From Bartonella krasnovii (GTDB lineage Bacteria > Pseudomonadota > Alphaproteobacteria > Rhizobiales > Rhizobiaceae), in assembly GCF_003606345.3 (NCBI RefSeq), contig NZ_CP031844.2, positions 248,001 through 312,000 of the forward strand: a DNA stretch of 64,000 nt. Reading direction: 5' to 3'. Below the pieces are notes generated by a model. That model did no database searches, was not told the DNA's origin, and saw only the letters and a list, made by a program, of their open reading frames with translations. The position numbers were made by a program, and so were the translations under genes. Positions 8,235 to 18,763 of the stretch are shown one piece after another. Positions within the stretch are counted from its first letter, which is position 1. Every line of letters begins with the position of its first letter.

Positions 8235-8982
8235 GAGCATCATTGTTATGTTGCTGGGGCTTGGGATTTGCGTCTGGTCATGAAATATCATTAGCGCAAA
8301 AAGATGGTTTTAAAGGTAAAGATATATTTTTAATATTCCTATAAAACTTCGAGAAGAGACAGAATTATCTATTAGAAAATATATAAATGTCCAGTGTGAT
8401 AATATTATCGAATTACATGACATCATCGCTCTTGCCCGCTATTTTGACATAGCGCTTAAAATCTCATTGAGATTGTGCCATATCCTGGCAAATGAGGATA
8501 GATCGCGTTTTGGTATGACTGCGGTGGACTTACATGCCGCATTGTCTTTGCTAGAATCCAATAGAATTAGGCTTAATGGGGAGCATTTGCATGTGGGCTC
8601 TAATTTGAATTCGACTGAGTTAATTGTATCCACCTTAACTAAGGCTGGAAAGGATATTTACGCATTGAAGGATCAGATAAGTTTTATCAGTCTAGGCGGG
8701 GGATATCCAACTTCCACAGAGTTCTGCGATGCTGTGATGGTCAATGACGAATACCCTCGTAAAATTTATGAGGCATTGTCACAATTGGGTTGTGATTTAC
8801 ATAAGCTTACAGTAATTATTGAACCTAGGCGTGTTATATCTGAGATTATGGTTATTTATTTTCAATTGGATAAAATTGTCCAGTTTTGCGTTAGTAAACA
8901 CATTTTATGGGTAACATGTATATGCTGTCCAATGGCTTCTGTAGACATTGATTCTAATTTGCCATTAATGACGATGTCTTAG
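8235..8982 (+). pseudogene. PLP decarboxylase (MccE-type) relic
   Basis: A degraded paralog of the decarboxylase domain of the intact gene at 21,938. Aligned by eye: QKDGFKGKDIFL with its LKAGFTGDKIVL; RSRFGMT with RSRFGVT; GEHLHVGSN with GFHLHIGSN; SLGGGYPTS with DIGGGFPAD; IIEPRRVISE with FFEPGRYISE. The frame changes at about 8330, and the N-terminal part carrying the PLP lysine is not recognisable. The last stretch (8860-8982) no longer matches. Fold-III PLP decarboxylases of this kind act on amino acids or on an aminocarboxypropyl group. Confidence 0.75.
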
Positions 8983-9595
8983 TAACTCATAATGCTCGTC
9001 AGCTAAAATCACAAGATTTATGGAAAAATTTCATTCCCACTGCCACAGATCTATTTTGGCTATCGGTTGAGGGACGTGTATGACCTCTCAGTTAAGAGAT
9101 GGTGCTTTATATTCTGCGTATTGATTTTGAAACTAATTCCATTGTACAAAATCTTCGAACAGGACGATTAGTCCCTCGTTTATTTTTTATATTTTTAAGT
9201 GGTCTTTCTTGCCAGGAATTCGTTTTTTAGGGGGAGCATATCAAGTTTTGTACCAAGAAATTTTCCCCCAAATTTTATTGAAAATACTGCAAATGGATGT
9301 GCAAGATGAACAAATACTTGCTGAGGATATTTTATCAACGATTGTAGCTGTTTTGGCGCGTAATGTTGTACAAAAAAACGCATGGCATGAAGTCCAAAAA
9401 AACAATAAAGGCGCATTGCATTTCTCCTTTAAGAACAGGGCATCTCCTCTTAGCTTAATGGGGGCTCGTTATGCATCCTTTACGCAAGATTTGCGATGGA
9501 AAGACTTGACGAAAAAAGTCAATGCGTTTTGTTTAAAAGATCTAGACTTAATATGCCCTTCAATAGGGAAGGGTGTTTCACAATGTTTGTTGTGA
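8975..9595 (+). pseudogene. Broken gene of unknown family before MATE
   Basis: Open stretches in successive frames join into one protein of about 200 residues: a piece ending at about 9078 (TATDLFWLSVEGR), a piece at 9099-9230 (RIDFETN, RTGRLVPRLF) and a piece at 9209-9595 (LGGAYQVLYQ, ALHFSFKN). At least two frameshifts. Its stop TGA overlaps the ATG of the MATE gene (TGATG, 9593-9597), so it was once coupled to that exporter. I do not recognise the family. Confidence 0.55.
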
Positions 9596-10926
9596 TGAAG
9601 AAATTGCTCTCTCTTGGTATGCCACTGGCTATTGGGTTTATCTCTCAGATGATGATTTCCTTCACAGATGCAGCACTTGTGGCGCATTTAGGTGTTCAAG
9701 CCTTGAGTGGTACAATGTTAGCTCTGAGTATGTTTAGTTTTGTTATGTTATTGGGACTAGGGATTATTACCGCTGTTGCACCAAAACTTGCGGAAAGCTT
9801 TCGCAGACAAGATAGATATGCATTGAAGGCATGGTTTGATCAGGGAATATGGCTTTCCCTTTTGATTGGAATGATGAGTGCGATTATTTTACTCAATACG
9901 AGGAATATTTTATGTCTTTTCGGCCAAGATGAGGCAATTGCCCATATAGCGCAGGAATATAATAGTGGCGCTGCTATAGGGGTGGTGTTTTTTTATCTTT
10001 ATGTAAATAGCCGCGGATTACTTTCAGCAATTGGTCATCCAAAGCCCTTAACTTTTGTTATGCTTGCAGCTATTCTGGTAAATTTTCTTATCTCTTGGCC
10101 GCTTATTTTTGGTATAGGTCCAGTAAGCGGATTTGGTGTCTTTGGTGCTGGGATTGCGAGTAGTTTGATCCGTATTTTGATTGTTCTGGCAGTAGCAATA
10201 ATTCTGTCCCGCAATTCTACTTTTAGTTCCTTTCACTTTAATTATTTAAGACCAAAGTTAGAAATTGCACGAATAATACAATTACTGCGAGTAGGGATTC
10301 CCATTGGTATTCGTATTCTTATTGCGGAGGGCTTTCCTTCTGTCATTGCCTTCATGATTACGGCTTATGGGGTCGAAGCTTTGGCTGCGCATACGATTGG
10401 AATGCGTCTTGATATGCTTATTTCTGTGGTAGCTTTGGGGATTTCCAGTGCAGCCGCGACCATAGCAGCGTGGTATCGAGCAGATGAGAATCATATGGCT
10501 CTAAAACAGTTACGTATGAGTATCACAGTTTTTGCTGCAGCTTATGTCTTGTTTTTATCAGGGATTGTATATCTCTCTTATGAATTTATCCTTACAACCA
10601 TCTTTGATATTTCTTCAGTCCGCGTTGTTGTTCTCTCTTGGGAGTTGCTTCCGTTTGTCTTATTGTCTTTTGCTTTTGGCACTTTAGGAGCTATGCTCAA
10701 TGGCATACTTGTGGGTTTGCTTGATACGTTTTGGTCAATCATTGTGGTCACAATAAGCTATTGGGGGGTAGGCTTATTTGGAGGCGCGCTCTTGGCATAT
10801 TTTTTTGAATATGGCTTTATGGGCTATTGGCTTGGCATGATTGGCGCAAACTTAAACGTTTCTTTCTTTAATTATATGCGCGTGGGTTATTTAATAAAAC
10901 GCAATTCTCTGTTTGGAGTGGGGTGA
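9595..10926 (+). CDS. MATE family efflux transporter
   Basis: Start at ATG 9595 by the TGATG overlap with the upstream relic; ATG 9583 is also in frame. The product is 443 residues with 12 hydrophobic segments. The NorM-like hallmarks are FISQMMISFTDAALVAHLG in TM1, YLYVNSRGLLSAIGHPKP after TM4, and the mirrored EGFPSVIAFMITAYGVEALAA in the second half. MATE carriers expel cationic drugs or metabolites using Na+ or H+. The gene is intact while its operon partners (decarboxylase, unknown gene) are broken. That pattern fits an exporter kept after loss of the pathway it served, though it could also be a general efflux pump. Confidence 0.88.
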   Translation: MKKLLSLGMPLAIGFISQMMISFTDAALVAHLGVQALSGTMLALSMFSFVMLLGLGIITAVAPKLAESFRRQDRYALKAWFDQGIWLSLLIGMMSAIILLNTRNILCLFGQDEAIAHIAQEYNSGAAIGVVFFYLYVNSRGLLSAIGHPKPLTFVMLAAILVNFLISWPLIFGIGPVSGFGVFGAGIASSLIRILIVLAVAIILSRNSTFSSFHFNYLRPKLEIARIIQLLRVGIPIGIRILIAEGFPSVIAFMITAYGVEALAAHTIGMRLDMLISVVALGISSAAATIAAWYRADENHMALKQLRMSITVFAAAYVLFLSGIVYLSYEFILTTIFDISSVRVVVLSWELLPFVLLSFAFGTLGAMLNGILVGLLDTFWSIIVVTISYWGVGLFGGALLAYFFEYGFMGYWLGMIGANLNVSFFNYMRVGYLIKRNSLFGVG

Positions 10927-10976
10927 GTGTTATAAAAGCACTCTAAGCACTCACTGTGAAGGCATAGCTCCTCATC

Positions 10977-11005
10977 CTCCATAGAGGTTGTTTACTTCTA
11001 TGGAG
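10977..11005. terminator. 9-bp stem-loop after MATE gene
   Basis: CTCCATAGA (10977-10985) pairs with TCTATGGAG (10997-11005), with an 11-base loop. There is no strong T-tract. A weaker GTGAGTG/CACTCAC pair lies just before it. Confidence 0.4.
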
Positions 11006-11459
11006 ATAACAGCATAGGTTACAAAACTTACATCATATTGAAAAGGGGGACCTTTGATTATGACCTCAATATGATCTGTTGAGTTTTGAAAATAATATGC
11101 GTTTATGAGAAACATTCAGCCTTACAATGAGAAATAAGCTCGGTAAATGGGAATAGTTTAATACTGTAAAAATGACGAGAAAAGTATGTCTATATTTATA
11201 AGCTGTTGAGGGGTCATTTTAAAAAAGTTATTGTTTCTATAAGTTAAGGACAATGGCGGTGTTAAAGTGCGTTTGTCAAAATAATCGCCAGCTGCTGATG
11301 GTGTTATTCTTGCAAGTCCTGCTTGCGCGGACAAGGGAGAACTAAAAGTAGATGCCAACATAATCCCTTACGAAATTGGTTTTTATTATGTCTAAATAAA
11401 TTATGAAGAAATTTATGTTTTAGTCGTCCGTGATAATACTTGTTTGTGCGTGATCAAGC
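11006..11459. other. Intergenic with a doubtful minus-strand peptide
   Basis: A 67-codon minus-strand frame (11,361 down to 11,158) has AAGGGATT just before its ATG, an Ala/Ser-rich N-terminus and no family likeness. I leave it uncalled. The rest is AT-rich, without recognisable genes. Confidence 0.35.
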
Positions 11460-11976
11460 CTCATGTAAAGGAATTTTCAAATTACCCATGGTGATATGTC
11501 GTCAAATTGGCGATTCAGTGCTTCGATTTCTCAGAAATGTAGCGGGCACTAGAATATAACCATATTAGGGATGGTCTTGTGCCAATTGATAAGCTTACTG
11601 ATAATGTTTGTAAGTGCCATAATAGCGCACAAAGAGAAATGAAAAACCGCCGTCTTTAATTATGCAAAACAGCGCGCCGACTTAGAGCGCGAAATTATTG
11701 TTCTTGCAAAGCAAGACAAAAAAAGCAAAATGATCAAAATGTGGTAATGCGAACTGATCTAGCTGACTTGCATAAGAGCAAAGAGATAAAACAAGCACAA
11801 GAAACTTTGCAAAATAAAGAGAACAGCTTATACGACATTTTGCATGAAAGTAAATTTGTAGAGGATACAGAAATAAATGGGATAAAAGGAATTGCAACGT
11901 ACAAAAGAAATATTCATAGACATATTTTATACTAAGCGTAACGGAGAAACGCAAAGATGAGTATAATAGCGGGTGA
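11460..11976 (+). repeat. Direct repeat B (mod upstream block)
   Basis: Second copy of the block at 4,466-4,977. It carries the same small decayed frames (for example 11,741-11,935) and the same AACGGAGAA ribosome site. The likeness ends just after the sixth codon of mod (MSIIAG), so the recombination edge lies within the start of the methylase gene. Confidence 0.85.
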
Positions 11977-13852
11977 AGATAAAATAGAAGGCATGAGTCA
12001 AAGCCCAGTTAATCCAGACATGGAGAAGTTAAAAGCAGTATTTCCGCAATGTTTTGCTGAGGGCAAGCTAGATATAGACCAGCTTCTTAATCTATGCGGC
12101 GAATATATCGATAATGATTTTGAGAAATTCAAATTTGAATGGAAGGGCAAAGGAGCGAGTTTAAAGCTTGCACAAAAACCTTCACTTGCAACTTTGCGTC
12201 CGAAGCGCGAGGAGAGCGTAAGCTTTGATAATACACATAATCTTTATATTAAGGGCGATAATCTTGAAGTATTAAAGCTTATCCAGCGGGCTTATTTTGG
12301 CCAAGTGAAGATGATCTATATAGACCCGCCCTATAATACGGGGAATGATTTTATCTATGATGATGATTTTAAAGACCCGTTGGCGCGCTATAAGGAAGTG
12401 ACGAGCCAAACGACCAAATCGAATCCTGAGACAATGGGGCGGTTTCACACGGCGTGGCTCAATATGATTTATCCGCGCTTGCGTTTGGCACAGACCTTAT
12501 TGCGTGACGATGGGGTGATATTTATCTCGATTGATGATCATGAAGTGCATAATTTGCGCAAAGTGTGCGACGAGGTGTTTGGCGAGGAGAATTTTAGAAA
12601 CGTTTTTATCCTGAAACGTTATGATAAAAATATCAATAGTCAATTCGTTCAAGATGGATTGGTTAGCTTTAATACTGGTTTTGAGTATGTGCTTTGCTAT
12701 GCTAAATCTAGCAAATTTAAATTTAACCCTGTGTATCGGGAAGCGAGTGAGAAACGGCAGGCAGCAGGATACTGGAAAGGTTTCTGGAATAATGCTGATC
12801 GTCCAACGATGCGTTACGATATTTTAGACTTTACGCCAAATGAGGGGCAATGGAAATGGTCAAAAGAAAAAGCAGAGGAAGCGATTGCAAATTATGTTGA
12901 TTACTTAGAAAATCATTCCTCTATTTCACTAGAAGAATATTGGAGAAAGACGGGTTGCACTAAAAAATTTATACGTAGAAATCCTTCTGGCAAGGGGAAA
13001 AATATGGGCGTTGAACATTGGATTCCGCCTACAGAAAATATTTTACGAAATACAAACTGGTTAGATCATTTTGCCTCTAAACCGTTAGAAGATTTTAAGG
13101 GGGCGTTCGATTTTCCGAAAAATCCAGAGGCGATAAAGGTTCTATTAGAAAGTAGTACAAGCGAGAACGACATAATCCTCGATTTTTTCGCGGGCTCTAG
13201 CACGACCGCCCACGCGGTGATGGACTTAAACGCGCAAGATGGCGGCAATCGTAAATTCATCATGGTGCAATTGCCTGAATTGTGTGATGAGAAGAGCGAA
13301 GCTTATAAGGCTGGTTATAAAACTATCTGCGATATAGGAATTGAACGTATTCGCCGCGCTGGTGCACAAATTAAGCAAAAGCATAAAGCAGAACTCATAG
13401 GTGAGCAGCCTCTAGACACTGGATTTCGTGTGCTAGAGCTCGATAGTTCTAACTTTCCCATATGGGACGATAGTCCGATTGATCCGAATGCACTTGATGT
13501 TAAAGAACAATTGCGAATGCGCTTTGATCATGTTTTGCGGGGGGTAAATCCCGAGCACTCTCATCAAGATATTATTTTCGAGATCATGCTTAAATATGGT
13601 TGGTCACTGGATTTAAAAATTTATCCTTTACCAATCAATGGAAAAAAATTCTATTATATAGGCGAGAGCGAAGGCGATGTCTTGGTGATTATAGCCATAG
13701 ATCCGCCTTTTGAACCTGAAGATGCGGAGGAGATGATAAAATATTTGCCCGTAAAAATCGTAGCGCTTGATGCGGCCTTTGAAGGTGATGAGGCGCTTAT
13801 TAATTGCGACTTTATCTTTAAAGACAATGAAGTAAGTTTTGATAAAATTTAA
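11957..13852 (+). CDS. mod: Type III restriction-modification methylase (Mod)
   Basis: 631 residues, the usual size of type III Mod subunits. It is a beta-class N6-adenine methyltransferase: motif IV DPPYNTGN at about residues 123-130 comes first and the SAM-binding DFFAGSSTTAHAVM at about 409-422 later, with the variable target-recognition region between. Mod sets the DNA target for itself and for Res. The start at 11957 has GGAGA upstream, but its first six codons are shared with a repeat copy elsewhere; ATG 11993 (MSQSPVNP) may be the ancestral start. The stop is 28 bp from res. No repeat tract of the phase-variable modA type is seen. Confidence 0.95.
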   Translation: MSIIAGEDKIEGMSQSPVNPDMEKLKAVFPQCFAEGKLDIDQLLNLCGEYIDNDFEKFKFEWKGKGASLKLAQKPSLATLRPKREESVSFDNTHNLYIKGDNLEVLKLIQRAYFGQVKMIYIDPPYNTGNDFIYDDDFKDPLARYKEVTSQTTKSNPETMGRFHTAWLNMIYPRLRLAQTLLRDDGVIFISIDDHEVHNLRKVCDEVFGEENFRNVFILKRYDKNINSQFVQDGLVSFNTGFEYVLCYAKSSKFKFNPVYREASEKRQAAGYWKGFWNNADRPTMRYDILDFTPNEGQWKWSKEKAEEAIANYVDYLENHSSISLEEYWRKTGCTKKFIRRNPSGKGKNMGVEHWIPPTENILRNTNWLDHFASKPLEDFKGAFDFPKNPEAIKVLLESSTSENDIILDFFAGSSTTAHAVMDLNAQDGGNRKFIMVQLPELCDEKSEAYKAGYKTICDIGIERIRRAGAQIKQKHKAELIGEQPLDTGFRVLELDSSNFPIWDDSPIDPNALDVKEQLRMRFDHVLRGVNPEHSHQDIIFEIMLKYGWSLDLKIYPLPINGKKFYYIGESEGDVLVIIAIDPPFEPEDAEEMIKYLPVKIVALDAAFEGDEALINCDFIFKDNEVSFDKI

Positions 13853-13880
13853 ACTATAAAGAGACGATTGGGGCGTCGAT

Positions 13881-16800
13881 ATGAAACTTAAATTTAAAAA
13901 ACAAGAATTTCAAAATGATGCGGTTAAAAGCGTCACTGATTTATTTAAAGGACAAGCGCGAAGAGCTTCTTCTTTTTCCTTGCGTTCCGAACCAGGACAA
14001 TTAGCGTTAAAAGAATTTGGCTATGGTAATCAATTATCGATTAGTGATGAAAGCATATTAGCAAATTTACGAGAGGTGCAACAGAACAATAAACTCTTGG
14101 TGAGTAAGACGCTAGAGCAAAAGCAGTTTTCTATTGAGATGGAAACGGGGACAGGCAAAACCTATGTCTATAGCAAGACGATTTTTGAGTTAAATCAACG
14201 CTATGGCTTTACTAAATTTATTATTGTCGTACCAAGTGTTGCGATTCGCGAAGGGGTATATAAATCACTGCAGGTAACGAGGGAGCATTTTCAAGCAGAG
14301 TTTGATAATCTGCCCTATCGTTATTTTATTTATAATTCAAAAGATCTTTCGCAAATTCGCCAATTTGCAAACTCGACCAATATTGAAATTATGATTATCA
14401 ATATTGATGCATTTAAAAAAGCAGAAAATATTATCAATCTTCCGCAGGATAAACTGAATGGCGAAAGTGCTATGCGCTATATCCAAGACACAAATCCGAT
14501 TGTGATCATAGATGAACCGCAATCAGTGGATAATACAGCAAAAGCGAAGGAGGCTATTGTAAGTCTTAATCCGCTTTGTGTTTTCCGCTATAGTGCCACG
14601 CATAAAGATGAGATTAATCTTTTATATCGTCTAACACCTGTTGATGCTTATAAAAAAGGACTGGTGAAGCAAATTTGTGTCTCTTCTAATCAGATAGAGA
14701 AAGATTTTAATCGTCCCTATATTGCTCTGAAAGGCGTATCACACGAACATGGCTTTAAGGCGCGGTTAGAGCTAGACGTTGCCGGCAAAGGCGGCACTGT
14801 CAGCCGCAAGACCATGACGGTTAAACCAGGGGATGATCTGTATCTCATTACGGGCGGGCGTGAGCTTTATAGGGGGTACATTGTTTCGGGTATCAATTGC
14901 ATGGCGGGGGATGAAGCCGTTGAGTTTTCTGATACTGAAATTGTTAAATTTGGCCATCCGCTTGGTGATGTGAATACAATAGAGCTTAAACGTGCGCAAA
15001 TTTATCGCACTATAGAAACACATTTAGATAAGGAATTGCGGCTTGTACCTTTAGGGATCAAAGTTTTATCACTTTTTTTTATTGATGAGGTGGCTAAATA
15101 TCGTAGCAATGATGAAGAGCCCGCGCTTTATGAGCGTATGTTTGAAGAATGTTATGAAGAGCTGTTGGCGAAAGAGAAATATGCACTCTTGCGGACTAGG
15201 TTTACGCAAAATGTTCGAAACGTGCACGGGGGTTATTTCTCGCAAGACAGGAAGGGAGTGTATAAGGATACAAAAGGCGACAGCCAAGCTGATGATGACA
15301 CTTATAACACAATTATGCGAGATAAGGAGTGGTTATTATCTTTTGCATGCCCCTTACGTTTTATCTTTTCGCATTCAGCATTGAGGGAAGGCTGGGATAA
15401 TCCGAATGTGTTTCAAGTGTGCATGTTGATTGAGCAAAAATCGAATTTTACTGCACGGCAAAAGATTGGTCGCGGTTTGCGCTTGTGCGTAAACCAACAA
15501 GGTGAGCAGGTAGAAGATAAAGATATAAATGTGCTGCATGTCATGGTGAATGAAAGTTTTGCTGAGTTTGTGAGTACATTGCAAAAAGAATTAGAGGCAG
15601 ATATTGGTTATAAATTTGGTACATTGCAGATGGAGCAGTTGGTTGGCCGTATGTATGAAGATGTAAAATATGTGGCCGCTAAAGTGGAAGTGCCGCAAGC
15701 ACAAAAAATTGTTAAAACGCTTGTTGCAAAAGATTTGATTGATGAGGCGGGTGTCGTAAAAGTAGATCAAGATTTAGTGGCTAGTGAATTTGAAGCTATA
15801 GCGACGTCGGAAATGCCACGCGAGTTATATCAAGAAATTGTCAAAAAAATTAATGCAGGCGCGCTTATTAATGTTGAGACGCTGCAAGATCTGACGTATA
15901 CAATAGCTGTCATGGAAACAAAGACTCTGTCTTCGCAAGAGGCTGCTGGTATATTGGTTGAGTTGCGTGAAAAAGCCTTGCTTACATCAGCAGGGAAAAT
16001 TACAGATACATTAAAAATGCAATGGGCGGCTGGGACGTTGGATTTAAGTGAACGTTTTAGTAAAGGGCAGAAGCAAGCTGTGCTGCAGGCGTTAGAAGCA
16101 AGCCAAGCCATGCCGATTATTCGTAATGCTACACGTGAGGTGCGGGTTAAGCTTAAAAAGCAAACAGTTATTTCGCCGGAGTTTTTATCCTTGTGGGAGA
16201 AGATCAATAAAAAGACCACTTATCGTGCAAAGCTTGATCACACAGAGTTTGTTGCCAAAGCAGTGGATGCAGTGAAAAAAATGGCGCCAGTTGCGCCTGC
16301 GCATTTGGTTTATCAGACAGCAGAGATAGAACTGGATAGTTCTGGTGTAACCTATGAAGAGAAGTTATTAAAGCAGAGTGCGCTTGATTATAGTTCGTGT
16401 GCACTGCCGAACATCATACATTATTTGACCTTAAAGCTGAAATTAACCGCAAAGACAATTATTGGTATTTTGATAAAGAGTGGTCGTGAGCATGAGTTTG
16501 TGAAAAATCCACAAGCTTTTTTAGAGCGCATAGAAGAAATACTCAATAAAACCCATGTTAATTTGGCAATTGATGGCATTAAGTATTTAAAGCTAGTTGG
16601 GAAAGAATATAGTGTGCAAGAGCTTTTTACCAGTAAAGAGCTTGTGGCGAATTTAGAGCGTACAGCTGTTGTGAGTGAGAAGAGTGTGTATGATCATGTG
16701 GTTTATGAAAGCAGTGTGGAGAAAGAGTTTGCACAAAGTCTTGAAAATGATCCTGAAGTCAGATTGTTTTTTAAACTGCCAAGAAGTTTTAAAATAGCCA

Positions 16801-17084
16801 CTCCCATTGGTTCTTATACGCCGGATTGGGCGGTATTTTTAGAGCGCGAGGGCGAACAAAAGCTTTATTTTGTTCTGGAGACAAAAGGAGCAAGCAGCGA
16901 GTTTGATTTGCGCCTTAAAGAAATACTGAAGATTAAATGTGGCAAAGCGCATTTTGATGCACTGCAAACGAGCGTTGTATTTAATGACCAGCCGGTGACA
17001 AATTGGCGTGCATATAAGCGTGGGGTGTCGGCGAGGGACGGTGTGACGGGGACGCCAAGTACTGAACTCGTCGCTGCGGAATGA
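13881..17084 (+). CDS. res: Type III restriction endonuclease subunit (Res)
   Basis: 1067 residues, full length for the family. Helicase core: Walker A METGTGKT (about 87-94), the type III form of motif II DEPQ (about 211-214), and motif VI QKIGRGLRL in the second RecA lobe. The C-terminal nuclease has a PD-(D/E)xK site with TPDW (D about 982) and ETKG (E about 1000, K about 1002). With Mod it cuts DNA after ATP-driven communication between two inversely oriented sites. All key residues are present, so the system looks functional. Two truncated copies of its 3' end follow downstream (18,366 and 20,700). Confidence 0.96.
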   Translation: MKLKFKKQEFQNDAVKSVTDLFKGQARRASSFSLRSEPGQLALKEFGYGNQLSISDESILANLREVQQNNKLLVSKTLEQKQFSIEMETGTGKTYVYSKTIFELNQRYGFTKFIIVVPSVAIREGVYKSLQVTREHFQAEFDNLPYRYFIYNSKDLSQIRQFANSTNIEIMIINIDAFKKAENIINLPQDKLNGESAMRYIQDTNPIVIIDEPQSVDNTAKAKEAIVSLNPLCVFRYSATHKDEINLLYRLTPVDAYKKGLVKQICVSSNQIEKDFNRPYIALKGVSHEHGFKARLELDVAGKGGTVSRKTMTVKPGDDLYLITGGRELYRGYIVSGINCMAGDEAVEFSDTEIVKFGHPLGDVNTIELKRAQIYRTIETHLDKELRLVPLGIKVLSLFFIDEVAKYRSNDEEPALYERMFEECYEELLAKEKYALLRTRFTQNVRNVHGGYFSQDRKGVYKDTKGDSQADDDTYNTIMRDKEWLLSFACPLRFIFSHSALREGWDNPNVFQVCMLIEQKSNFTARQKIGRGLRLCVNQQGEQVEDKDINVLHVMVNESFAEFVSTLQKELEADIGYKFGTLQMEQLVGRMYEDVKYVAAKVEVPQAQKIVKTLVAKDLIDEAGVVKVDQDLVASEFEAIATSEMPRELYQEIVKKINAGALINVETLQDLTYTIAVMETKTLSSQEAAGILVELREKALLTSAGKITDTLKMQWAAGTLDLSERFSKGQKQAVLQALEASQAMPIIRNATREVRVKLKKQTVISPEFLSLWEKINKKTTYRAKLDHTEFVAKAVDAVKKMAPVAPAHLVYQTAEIELDSSGVTYEEKLLKQSALDYSSCALPNIIHYLTLKLKLTAKTIIGILIKSGREHEFVKNPQAFLERIEEILNKTHVNLAIDGIKYLKLVGKEYSVQELFTSKELVANLERTAVVSEKSVYDHVVYESSVEKEFAQSLENDPEVRLFFKLPRSFKIATPIGSYTPDWAVFLEREGEQKLYFVLETKGASSEFDLRLKEILKIKCGKAHFDALQTSVVFNDQPVTNWRAYKRGVSARDGVTGTPSTELVAAE

Positions 17085-17228
17085 AGGGGGTATGGGGAAG
17101 AATAAGTGGCTTGTAGCAACACGTTATATTCTTTTGAAATAAATTTATGAATTTAAAAGTTTGAAGAACTTGATAGGGTCTATTTTTAAAGCAACAATAA
17201 AATAGATTAATATTCGCGGAGAGTGTTT

Positions 17229-17704
17229 ATGGAAGTTGCAATTCCCCAAGCTTTGTTGTCTGATGCGTTAGAAATCAGCCGCTTTCTTGTTGAGACTTGG
17301 CATGATACTTATGATGCAGTGCTTGGTGCAGATGTTGTTACAGCTCAAACGGATAAATGGCATAATATTGAAGCTATAAGTGATCAGATCAAAAATGTGG
17401 TACCTTGTTCTTGATAGCAAGGTGGATGGACAAAATTGCTGGCCATATATTTTTTGATTGTTCTGATAAGGATAAAGCTTATTTAGCAAGGCTTTATGTG
17501 CTACCTTCCTATCAGCGTTTAGGAATCTGCGAAAAACTGCTTGAACAAGCTATAGCGATCAATAAGATACAAGGTAGGATTCATCTTAAAGTGAACAGCG
17601 AGAATATCAAAGGCCTTTCCTTTTGTGAAAAATTAGGTTTTAAGAGAATTGGTCAATTATACGAAGATGGGGGAACACTTTTGATTATGGAGAAAGAGAT
17701 ATAA
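17229..17704 (+). pseudogene. GNAT N-acetyltransferase, frameshifted
   Basis: ATG 17229 follows GGAGAG. The first about 57 codons (to about 17,400) and a second frame from about 17,405 to 17,704 together give a RimI-like GNAT of about 155 residues. Motif A is AYLARLYVLPSYQRLGICEKLL, in which QRLGIC replaces the usual QxxGxG/A; later come NxxGLSFCEKLGFK and a typical ending. One base change near 17,400 restores the frame. It may be a recent mutation or a read error. It is the first cargo gene after res; the substrate is unknown, possibly a toxin, drug or peptide. Confidence 0.75.
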
Positions 17705-18365
17705 AAAGTTTTGCTTTTTTAAGTCATTAAAAGGGATAATATGTGTCTCTATTTGAATTTTTTACGTTAAAAGTTCTAAGCGCGGAATAATAACTTGTAT
17801 TACACAGATTGCTCTTTGCTTTAATGTTGCATTAGTTCTCTTTATTATAAATGCATGCGGTTTATGCGAGGCAGGGAATTCGCAATCTGTTAATTTACAA
17901 TTTTACAGCAACATGTGGGGTATATTCTTTAAGTCACTTCCATAATTTAGAAGCTGTTGGTACAGAAATGTTAGCTCCCTTGTGCTGGTAATGAGGGTTG
18001 GATGACGTGATTATCGCAGCGCATTTTTGTTCTCATCAATCCGAAACCAAGTTATTTCAGACAAGGGCTAAATATGTGTTTTGGGATTATTATTTTGATC
18101 AGTCATAGGTACAATTTTTAAAAGGTGGTCCATATGGATGGGTTTGGAATATAGTATTTTTGGGGGACACTCGCCTGCACAATGCATTTTCGTGTTGGTT
18201 GATTGAGCAGCTGGTCTCATGATCAAAGCCACCACCGCATGTTGTTGATGTTTTTCGCTCACGTGCAGATGATAAAATAATTGCTGAATGTGTGCAGCGT
18301 AAATAAAATTGATTCTACATCTGTAAGATGAGGTCATAAAAGGCGATCATATGGCCGGCGGCGGT
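17705..18365. other. Intergenic, no gene recognised
   Basis: AT-rich, with many stops. A 90-codon minus-strand frame (18,337 to 18,068) has no good ribosome site or clear family, and I do not call it. Confidence 0.4.
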
Positions 18366-18763
18366 CAATGGAAAAGAGTTTATGATCATGTGATTTGTGA
18401 GAGCCGTATTGAGAAAGAGTTTGCGCAAAATCTCGATAATGCCCCTGATGTAAGATTGTTTTTTAAACTGCCAAGGAGTTTTAAAATTGTAACGTTCATT
18501 GGCTCTTATACGCCAGATTGAGCAGTATGAGCGCGCGAGGGTGAACAAAAGCTTTATTTTAGCTGGAGACAAAAGGGGCAAACAGCGAGTTTGATTTGCG
18601 CCTTAAAGAAATGGCGAAGATTAAGTGCGGAAAAGCGTGTTTTGATGCCCTGCAAAATGGATGTTGCTTTTAATGATCAAGCCGGTAACAAATTGGCGTG
18701 CGTATAAGCGTACTTTGCTTCAAGGGGTGCATAATTTCCAAGTGCTGCGGTGGTTGTTGTAGA
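18366..18763 (+). pseudogene. 3' fragment of res, copy 2
   Basis: Aligns with res 16,683-17,084: the VYDHVVYES region, FFKLPRSFKI, the TPDW site (here a TGA replaces the Trp codon) and the ETKG region. It is broken by several indels and stops and ends at a res-like stop. Only the nuclease-domain coding end is present, so this is a recombination scar and not a gene. Confidence 0.88.

Noticed and set aside
11158..11361. 67-codon minus-strand frame as a RiPP precursor
   Set aside because: A fair ribosome site but no neighbouring modifying enzyme and no conserved leader motif.
18068..18337. 90-codon minus-strand frame
   Set aside because: Composition and start are poor; no motif I could defend.
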